Below, one piece after another: positions 55,053 through 64,000 of a stretch of DNA of 64,000 bases (the first letter of the stretch is position 1; each line of letters starts with the position of its first letter). The stretch is taken from positions 1-64,000 of the forward strand of contig JAEHOE010000250.1 in assembly GCA_016858145.1 (NCBI GenBank), given 5' to 3'. The translations under genes were made by a program, and so were the position numbers. The DNA comes from Edaphochlamys debaryana. Lineage: Eukaryota; Chlorophyta; Chlorophyceae; Chlamydomonadales. Under the pieces are notes generated by a model, which saw nothing but the letters and a program-made list of their open reading frames with translations, made no database searches and was not told where the DNA came from.

Positions 55053-58000
55053 GTGCACAGGCGAAGGCCGAGACGACGCAGCGCCACCAAGCCACAGCGA
55101 CAAGACCCCGCATCATCGGGCTCCGGCGGGCTGCCTGAGGACGAGCTCACGCACGGAGGTTGGGGAGCCCACACCCCAGCAGCGGCACCAGCTCCCTTCG
55201 CTGCGAGTCCCTCCTGCTGGTCACACCTACGCCGCATGCCGTGGCGCATCGGAACCCCCGCGCAAGGTGTACAAGGTGCCGTGTACCTCGGCCCTCGCCC
55301 GGCCGTGCTGACAGCCCCCGTCTACAGCTGCAGGCACCTCCCCCTGCGCCCCCCACCCAGAGGCTGTGCATCATCAGCTTGTCCGCACTTGGCGGCAGCG
55401 CCAAGCCCGCTCTGCAAGGACCAGGCCTGCGCAGCAACATCGCGGTCGTGCGGCCGTGCCGCCCCGAGCTCGGCGAACGGCCACCCCGAGTCAGTCCCCC
55501 GGCTCCAACAGGGCCAAGTGCCCTTCCCATGTACGCGCGCTCCCGTAGCATGGCCCTCACAGGAGCGAAGCTCCATGAAGGCGCCTGGCCCCCGCACGCG
55601 GACGGGTAGGAAGGCAAGGCGGGGCCCGGGCCCCCGCACACACGCGGCAGGTGCAACGCACAATCCTGCCCCTGCACCCGAGATGCTCTCGCCCCCGCTT
55701 TCCAAGGCAGCAGCCACGTGCCAGCAGCACGCAGCCACGCCTGCCCTCGCCTCTCCCTCCGAACCGCCTTGATGACCATGCGTGCGCCAGGCCAGCCGGC
55801 AGACACGGGCCCCGCCGCAATGCACACGCTCGTCCACTGTCTCCCCCCCCCCAGGCAGACTCGGCCATCCCGGACAGCGACACAAGCAGCGGGTCCGGCA
55901 GCACAGAGGCGTCTAGAGACACCGTGCACAGGCGAAGGCCGAGACGACGCAGCGCCACCAAGCCACAGCGACAAGACCCCGCATCATCGGGCTCCGGCGG
56001 GCTGCCTGAGGACGAGCTCACGCACGGAGGTTGGGGAGCCCACACCCCAGCAGCGGCACCAGCTCCCTTCGCTGCGAGTCCCTCCTGCTGGTCACACCTA
56101 CGCCGCATGCCGTGGCGCATCGGAACCCCCGCGCAAGGTGCCGTGTACCTCGGCCCTCGCCCGGCCGTGCTGACAGCCCCCGTCTACAGCTGCAGGCACC
56201 TCCCCCTGCGCCCCCCACCCAGAGGCTGTGCATCATCAGCTTGTCCGCACTTGGCGGCAGCGCCAAGCCCGCTCTGCAAGGACCAGGCCTGCGCAGCAAC
56301 ATCGCGGTCGTGCGGCCGTGCCGCCCCGAGCTCGGCGAACGGCCACCCCGAGTCAGTCCCCCGGCTCCAACAGGGCCAAGTGCCCTTCCCATGTACGCGC
56401 GCTCCCGTAGCATGGCCCTCACAGGAGCGAAGCTCCATGAAGGCGCCTGGCCCCCGCACGCGGACGGGTAGGAAGGCAAGGCGGGGCCCGGGCCCCCGCA
56501 CACACGCGGCAGGTGCAACGCACAATCCTGCCCCTGCACCCGAGATGCTCTCGCCCCCGCTTTCCAAGGCAGCAGCCACGTGCCAGCAGCACGCAGCCAC
56601 GCCTGCCCTCGCCTCTCCCTCCGAACCGCCTTGATGACCATGCGTGCGCCAGGCCAGCCGGCAGACACGGGCCCCGCCGCAATGCACACGCTCGTCCACT
56701 GTCTCCCCCCCCCCAGGCAGACTCGGCCATCCCGGACAGCGACACAAGCAGCGGTCCGGCAGCACAGAGGCGTCTAGAGACACCGTGCACAGGCGAAGGC
56801 CGAGACGACGCAGCGCCACCAAGCCACAGCGACAAGACCCCGCATCATCGGGCTCCGGCGGGCTGCCTGAGGACGAGCTCACGCACGGAGGTTGGGGAGC
56901 CCACACCCCAGCAGCGGCACCAGCTCCCTTCGCTGCGAGTCCCTCCTGCTGGTCACACCTACGCCGCATGCCGTGGCGCATCGGAACCCCCGCGCAAGGT
57001 GCCGTGTACCTCGGCCCTCGCCCGGCCGTGCTGACAGCCCCCGTCTACAGCTGCAGGCACCTCCCCCTGCGCCCCCCACCCAGAGGCTGTGCATCATCAG
57101 CTTGTCCGCACTTGGCGGCAGCGCCAAGCCCGCTCTGCAAGGACCAGGCCTGCGCAGCAACATCGCGGTCGTGCGGCCGTGCCGCCCCGAGCTCGGCGAA
57201 CGGCCACCCCGAGTCAGTCCCCCGGCTCCAACAGGGCCAAGTGCCCTTCCCATGTACGCGCGCTCCCGTAGCATGGCCCTCACAGGAGCGAAGCTCCATG
57301 AAGGCGCCTGGCCCCCGCACGCGGACGGGTAGGAAGGCAAGGCGGGGCCCGGGCCCCCGCACACACGCGGCAGGTGCAACGCACAATCCTGCCCCTGCAC
57401 CCGAGATGCTCTCGCCCCCGCTTTCCAAGGCAGCAGCCACGTGCCAGCAGCACGCAGCCACGCCTGCCCTCGCCTCTCCCTCCGAACCGCCTTGATGACC
57501 ATGCGTGCGCCAGGCCAGCCGGCAGACACGGGCCCCGCCGCAATGCACACGCTCGTCCACTGTCTTCCCCCCCCCCAGGCAGACTCGGCCATCCCGGACA
57601 GCGACACAAGCAGCGGTCCGGCAGCACAGAGGCGTCTAGAGACACCGTGCACAGGCGAAGGCCGAGACGACGCAGCGCCACCAAGCCACAGCGACAAGAC
57701 CCCGCATCATCGGGCTCCGGCGGGCTGCCTGAGGACGAGCTCACGCACGGAGGTTGGGGAGCCCACACCCCAGCAGCGGCACCAGCTCCCTTCGCTGCGA
57801 GTCCCTCCTGCTGGTCACACCTACGCCGCATGCCGTGGCGCATCGGAACCCCCGCGCAAGGTGCCGTGTACCTCGGCCCTCGCCCGGCCGTGCTGACAGC
57901 CCCCGTCTACAGCTGCAGGCACCTCCCCCTGCGCCCCCCACCCAGAGGCTGTGCATCATCAGCTTGTCCGCACTTGGCGGCAGCGCCAAGCCCGCTCTGC

Positions 58001-60240
58001 AAGGACCAGGCCTGCGCAGCAACATCGCGGTCGTGCGGCCGTGCCGCCCCGAGCTCGGCGAACGGCCACCCCGAGTCAGTCCCCCGGCTCCAACAGGGCC
58101 AAGTGCCCTTCCCATGTACGCGCGCTCCCGTAGCATGGCCCTCACAGGAGCGAAGCTCCATGAAGGCGCCTGGCCCCCGCACGCGGACGGGTAGGAAGGC
58201 AAGGCGGGGCCCGGGCCCCCGCACACACGCGGCAGGTGCAACGCACAATCCTGCCCCTGCACCCGAGATGCTCTCGCCCCCGCTTTCCAAGGCAGCAGCC
58301 ACGTGCCAGCAGCACGCAGCCACGCCTGCCCTCGCCTCTCCCTCCGAACCGCCTTGATGACCATGCGTGCGCCAGGCCAGCCGGCAGACACGGGCCCCGC
58401 CGCAATGCACACGCTCGTCCACTGTCTTCCCCCCCCCCAGGCAGACTCGGCCATCCCGGACAGCGACACAAGCAGCGGTCCGGCAGCACAGAGGCGTCTA
58501 GAGACACCGTGCACAGGCGAAGGCCGAGACGACGCAGCGCCACCAAGCCACAGCGACAAGACCCCGCATCATCGGGCTCCGGCGGGCTGCCTGAGGACGA
58601 GCTCACGCACGGAGGTTGGGGAGCCCACACCCCAGCAGCGGCACCAGCTCCCTTCGCTGCGAGTCCCTCCTGCTGGTCACACCTACGCCGCATGCCGTGG
58701 CGCATCGGAACCCCCGCGCAAGGTGCCGTGTACCTCGGCCCTCGCCCGGCCGTGCTGACAGCCCCCGTCTACAGCTGCAGGCACCTCCCCCTGCGCCCCC
58801 CCACCCAGAGGCTGTGCATCATCAGCTTGTCCGCACTTGGCGGCAGCGCCAAGCCCGCTCTGCAAGGACCAGGCCTGCGCAGCAACATCGCGGTCGTGCG
58901 GCCGTGCCGCCCCGAGCTCGGCGAACGGCCACCCCGAGTCAGTCCCCCGGCTCCAACAGGGCCAAGTGCCCTTCCCATGTACGCGCGCTCCCGTAGCATG
59001 GCCCTCACAGGAGCGAAGCTCCATGAAGGCGCCTGGCCCCTGCACGCGGACGGGTAGGAAGGCAAGGCGGGGCCCGGGCCCCCGCACACACGCGGCAGGT
59101 GCAACGCACAATCCTGCCCCCTGCACCCGAGATGCTCTCGCCCCCGCTTTCCAAGGCAGCAGCCACGTGCCAGCAGCACGCAGCCACGCCTGCCCTCGCC
59201 TCTCCCTCCGAACCGCCTTGATGACCATGCGTGCGCCAGGCCAGCCGGCAGACACGGGCCCCGCCGCAATGCACACGCTCGTCCACTGTCTTCCCCCCCC
59301 CAGGCAGACTCGGCCATCCCGGACAGCGACACAAGCAGCGGTCCGGCAGCACAGAGGCGTCTAGAGACACCGTGCACAGGCGAAGGCCGAGACGACGCAG
59401 CGCCACCAAGCCACAGCGACAAGACCCCGCATCATCGGGCTCCGGCGGGCTGCCTGAGGACGAGCTCACGCACGGAGGTTGGGGAGCCCACACCCCAGCA
59501 GCGGCACCAGCTCCCTTCGCTGCGAGTCCCTCCTGCTGGTCACACCTACGCCGCATGCCGTGGCGCATCGGAACCCCCGCGCAAGGTGCCGTGTACCTCG
59601 GCCCTCGCCCGGCCGTGCTGACAGCCCCCGTCTACAGCTGCAGGCACCTCCCCCTGCGCCCCCCACCCAGAGGCTGTGCATCATCAGCTTGTCCGCACTT
59701 GGCGGCAGCGCCAAGCCCGCTCTGCAAGGACCAGGCCTGCGCAGCAACATCGCGGTCGTGCGGCCGTGCCGCCCCGAGCTCGGCGAACGGCCACCCCGAG
59801 TCAGTCCCCCGGCTCCAACAGGGCCAAGTGCCCTTCCCATGTACGCGCGCTCCCGTAGCATGGCCCTCACAGGAGCGAAGCTCCATGAAGGCGCCTGGCC
59901 CCCGCACGCGGACGGGTAGGAAGGCAAGGCGGGGCCCGGGCCCCCGCACACACGCGGCAGGTGCAACGCACAATCCTGCCCCTGCACCCGAGATGCTCTC
60001 GCCCCCGCTTTCCAAGGCAGCAGCCACGTGCCAGCAGCACGCAGCCACGCCTGCCCTCGCCTCTCCCTCCGAACCGCCTTGATGACCATGCGTGCGCCAG
60101 GCCAGCCGGCAGACACGGGCCCCGCCGCAATGCACACGCTGGTCCACTGTCTCCCCCCCCCCAGGCAGACTCGGCCATCCCGGACAGCGACACAAGCAGC
60201 GGTCCGGCAGCACAGAGGCGTCTAGAGACACCGTGCACAG

Positions 60241-60698
60241 CAGTGTTGCTATCTTGTTTCGGTTTCAAGAAAAAGTTTACGTTGGCTGTAACATTTCTGG
60301 CGATTTGCGGCGAAAAGATCTGGGAAAATGGAACAATTTCCTTGGAATCCACGTAAAAGTTCTGTCCGCCAAAGAACTTTTGGGCTCCGCGCCGCCCAAA
60401 AGTTCTGGGTCCTGGGCCAGCCCGGGGGGTGGGGGCCCTTGAGGGCTGCTGAGGGGGCAGTGAAAGACTGTGTGCCACAATGCGCTGGCTGCCAAAGGCA
60501 GCGTTGCGGCGGGCGCATGGGGGTCTGGGCGGGGCAGGCGTCCGCACCAGCCACGAACCCCACCTCAACGGGGTCCTGGACGTAAACTTTGACCCATACG
60601 GGCGCAAAAAGATCTGTCCGCCAACGAACACTTCGGCCCCGCCGACCAGAAAAGATCTGGGATTTTCGAAACCCTCGCCACGGAAGATAGCAACACTG
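60241..60698 (+). mobile_element. hAT-type MITE in satellite, copy 6
   Basis: 458 bp, identical site and target duplication, but in monomers that lack the 9-base GTGTACAAG duplication, unlike copies 1-5. Confidence 0.9.
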
Positions 60699-61565
60699 GT
60701 GCACAGGCGAAGGCCGAGACGACGCAGCGCCACCAAGCCACAGCGACAAGACCCCGCATCATCGGGCTCCGGCGGGCTGCCTGAGGACGAGCTCACGCAC
60801 GGAGGTTGGGGAGCCCACACCCCAGCAGCGGCACCAGCTCCCTTCGCTGCGAGTCCCTCCTGCTGGTCACACCTACGCCGCATGCCGTGGCGCATCGGAA
60901 CCCCCGCGCAAGGTGCCGTGTACCTCGGCCCTCGCCCGGCCGTGCTGACAGCCCCCGTCTACAGCTGCAGGCACCTCCCCCTGCGCCCCCCACCCAGAGG
61001 CTGTGCATCATCAGCTTGTCCGCACTTGGCGGCAGCGCCAAGCCCGCTCTGCAAGGACCAGGCCTGCGCAGCAACATCGCGGTCGTGCGGCCGTGCCGCC
61101 CCGAGCTCGGCGAACGGCCACCCCGAGTCAGTCCCCCGGCTCCAACAGGGCCAAGTGCCCTTCCCATGTACGCGCGCTCCCGTAGCATGGCCCTCACAGG
61201 AGCGAAGCTCCATGAAGGCGCCTGGCCCCGCACGCGGACGGGTAGGAAGGCAAGGCGGGGCCCGGGCCCCCGCACACACGCGGCAGGTGCAACGCACAAT
61301 CCTGCCCCTGCACCCGAGATGCTCTCGCCCCCGCTTTCCAAGGCAGCAGCCACGTGCCAGCAGCACGCAGCCACGCCTGCCCTCGCCTCTCCCTCCGAAC
61401 CGCCTTGATGACCATGCGTGCGCCAGGCCAGCCGGCAGACACGGGCCCCGCCGCAATGCACACGCTCGTCCACTGTCTCCCCCCCCCAGGCAGACTCGGC
61501 CATCCCGGACAGCGACACAAGCAGCGGTCCGGCAGCACAGAGGCGTCTAGAGACACCGTGCACAG

Positions 61566-62022
61566 CAGTGTTGCTATCTTGTTTCGGTTTCAAGAAAAAG
61601 TTTACGTTGGCTGTAACATTTCTGGCGATTTGCGGCGAAAAGATCTGGGAAAATGGAACAATTTCCTTGGAATCCACGTAAAAGTTCTGTCCGCCAAAGA
61701 ACTTTTGGGCTCCGCGCCGCCCAAAGTTCTGGGTCCTGGGCCAGCCCGGGGGGTGGGGGCCCTTGAGGGCTGCTGAGGGGGCAGTGAAAGACTGTGTGCC
61801 ACAATGCGCTGGCTGCCAAAGGCAGCGTTGCGGCGGGCGCATGGGGGTCTGGGCGGGGCAGGCGTCCGCACCAGCCACGAACCCCACCTCAACGGGGTCC
61901 TGGACGTAAACTTTGACCCATACGGGCGCAAAAAGATCTGTCCGCCAACGAACACTTCGGCCCCGCCGACCAGAAAAGATCTGGGATTTTCGAAACCCTC
62001 GCCACGGAAGATAGCAACACTG
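61566..62022 (+). mobile_element. hAT-type MITE in satellite, copy 7
   Basis: 457 bp; one A is missing from the A-run in the internal hairpin, otherwise the same as the others. It is adjacent to copy 6. Confidence 0.9.
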
Positions 62023-64000
62023 GTGCACAGGCGAAGGCCGAGACGACGCAGCGCCACCAAGCCACAGCGACAAGACCCCGCATCATCGGGCTCCGGCGGG
62101 CTGCCTGAGGACGAGCTCACGCACGGAGGTTGGGGAGCCCACACCCCAGCAGCGGCACCAGCTCCCTTCGCTGCGAGTCCCTCCTGCTGGTCACACCTAC
62201 GCCGCATGCCGTGGCGCATCGGAACCCCCGCGCAAGGTGCCGTGTACCTCGGCCCTCGCCCGGCCGTGCTGACAGCCCCCGTCTACAGCTGCAGGCACCT
62301 CCCCCTGCGCCCCCCACCCAGAGGCTGTGCATCATCAGCTTGTCCGCACTTGGCGGCAGCGCCAAGCCCGCTCTGCAAGGACCAGGCCTGCGCAGCAACA
62401 TCGCGGTCGTGCGGCCGTGCCGCCCCGAGCTCGGCGAACGGCCACCCCGAGTCAGTCCCCCGGCTCCAACAGGGCCAAGTGCCCTTCCCATGTACGCGCG
62501 CTCCCGTAGCATGGCCCTCACAGGAGCGAAGCTCCATGAAGGCGCCTGGCCCCCGCACGCGGACGGGTAGGAAGGCAAGGCGGGGCCCGGGCCCCCGCAC
62601 ACACGCGGCAGGTGCAACGCACAATCCTGCCCCTGCACCCGAGATGCTCTCGCCCCCGCTTTCCAAGGCAGCAGCCACGTGCCAGCAGCACGCAGCCACG
62701 CCTGCCCTCGCCTCTCCCTCCGAACCGCCTTGATGACCATGCGTGCGCCAGGCCAGCCGGCAGACACGGGCCCCGCCGCAATGCACACGCTCGTCCACTG
62801 TCTCCCCCCCCCAGGCAGACTCGGCCATCCCGGACAGCGACACAAGCAGCGGTCCGGCAGCACAGAGGCGTCTAGAGACACCGTGCACAGGCGAAGGCCG
62901 AGACGACGCAGCGCCACCAAGCCACAGCGACAAGACCCCGCATCATCGGGCTCCGGCGGGCTGCCTGAGGACGAGCTCACGCACGGAGGTTGGGGAGCCC
63001 ACACCCCAGCAGCGGCACCAGCTCCCTTCGCTGCGAGTCCCTCCTGCTGGTCACACCTACGCCGCATGCCGTGGCGCATCGGAACCCCCGCGCAAGGTGT
63101 ACAAGGTGCCGTGTACCTCGGCCCTCGCCCGGCCGTGCTGACAGCCCCCGTCTACAGCTGCAGGCACCTCCCCCTGCGCCCCCCACCCAGAGGCTGTGCA
63201 TCATCAGCTTGTCCGCACTTGGCGGCAGCGCCAAGCCCGCTCTGCAAGGACCAGGCCTGCGCAGCAACATCGCGGTCGTGCGGCCGTGCCGCCCCGAGCT
63301 CGGCGAACGGCCACCCCGAGTCAGTCCCCCGGCTCCAACAGGGCCAAGTGCCCTTCCCATGTACGCGCGCTCCCGTAGCATGGCCCTCACAGGAGCGAAG
63401 CTCCATGAAGGCGCCTGGCCCCCGCACGCGGACGGGTAGGAAGGCAAGGCGGGGCCCGGGCCCCCGCACACACGCGGCAGGTGCAACGCACAATCCTGCC
63501 CCTGCACCCGAGATGCTCTCGCCCCCGCTTTCCAAGGCAGCAGCCACGTGCCAGCAGCACGCAGCCACGCCTGCCCTCGCCTCTCCCTCCGAACCGCCTT
63601 GATGACCATGCGTGCGCCAGGCCAGCCGGCAGACACGGGCCCCGCCGCAATGCACACGCTCGTCCACTGTCTTCCCCCCCCCAGGCAGACTCGGCCATCC
63701 CGGACAGCGACACAAGCAGCGGTCCGGCAGCACAGAGGCGTCTAGAGACACCGTGCACAGGCGAAGGCCGAGACGACGCAGCGCCACCAAGCCACAGCGA
63801 CAAGACCCCGCATCATCGGGCTCCGGCGGGCTGCCTGAGGACGAGCTCACGCACGGAGGTTGGGGAGCCCACACCCCAGCAGCGGCACCAGCTCCCTTCG
63901 CTGCGAGTCCCTCCTGCTGGTCACACCTACGCCGCATGCCGTGGCGCATCGGAACCCCCGCGCAAGGTGTACAAGGTGCCGTGTACCTCGGCCCTCGCCC

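Larger units (their letters stand above)
48147..64000 (+). repeat. 861-bp satellite array, block 2 (runs off the window)
   Basis: Fifteen copies of the landmark TGCATCATCAGCTTGTCC at 48280, 49617, 50488, 51824, about 52700, 54029, 55366, 56228, 57089, 57951, about 58814, 59676, 61003, 62327 and 63196. Spacings are 861-863 or 869-871, or about 1324-1337 when a MITE is present. The 8-10-bp length classes come from a 9-base duplication (GTGTACAAG) and a C-run of 8-11. Monomers are almost identical. No gene is called, although frames of several hundred codons are open on both strands. Confidence 0.97.

Overview
This looks like GC-rich, repeat-dominated nuclear DNA from a eukaryote, most likely a green alga of the Chlamydomonas/Volvox lineage. 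The reasons are: a PAT-like (DIRS-order) retrotransposon with split direct repeats, a group known from Volvox (kangaroo) and Chlamydomonas (TOC elements); a transposase gene with a textbook pyrimidine-tract/CAG intron acceptor; Ala/Gly/Ser/Pro-rich proteins; and a long tandem satellite with a monomer near 861 bp, close in size to the subtelomeric Sultan satellites of C. reinhardtii. The taxonomic and subtelomeric placements are inference. I saw no rRNA, tRNA, CRISPR or telomere array.

Layout. 1-3316: old, partly degenerate satellite monomers, with a head-to-head orientation switch near 1812. 3317-6871: gene-poor DNA with minisatellites. 6872-16176: two nested elements with split direct repeats. 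The inner one (7033-13720) has the order A1-gag-RT/RNase H-PHD finger-tyrosine recombinase-B1-A2-B2, with every reading frame broken. The outer one is apparently non-autonomous and carries its own Y1...X1-Y2...X2 repeats and minisatellites. 16177-22374: one probable low-complexity protein gene on the minus strand plus several tandem repeats.

22375-37444: a flank block L, then a head-to-tail triplication of a 4.45-kb unit. Each unit is an 882-bp block R plus a 3.57-kb module T, and a fourth R closes the array. Each T carries an intact two-exon IS630/Tc1/mariner-like DDE transposase on the minus strand. Inside its 862-bp intron, on the opposite strand, lies an ORF with an AT-hook and a PD-(D/E)XK (Vsr/DUF559-like) nuclease signature. 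This is the most novel feature of the window.

37445-40738 and 44852-48146: two near-identical copies of module B, which holds a predicted secreted protein ORF and a second ORF that looks like a terminal exon. 40739-43144 and 48147-64000: near-identical satellite arrays. Seven monomers carry the same 457-458-bp hAT-type MITE at exactly the same site with the same 8-bp target duplication, so one insertion spread with the satellite. L, R and B are duplicated again at 43145-48146, interrupting the satellite. The window as a whole reads as a rapidly rearranging, probably subtelomeric domain built by nesting, tandem amplification and segmental duplication.
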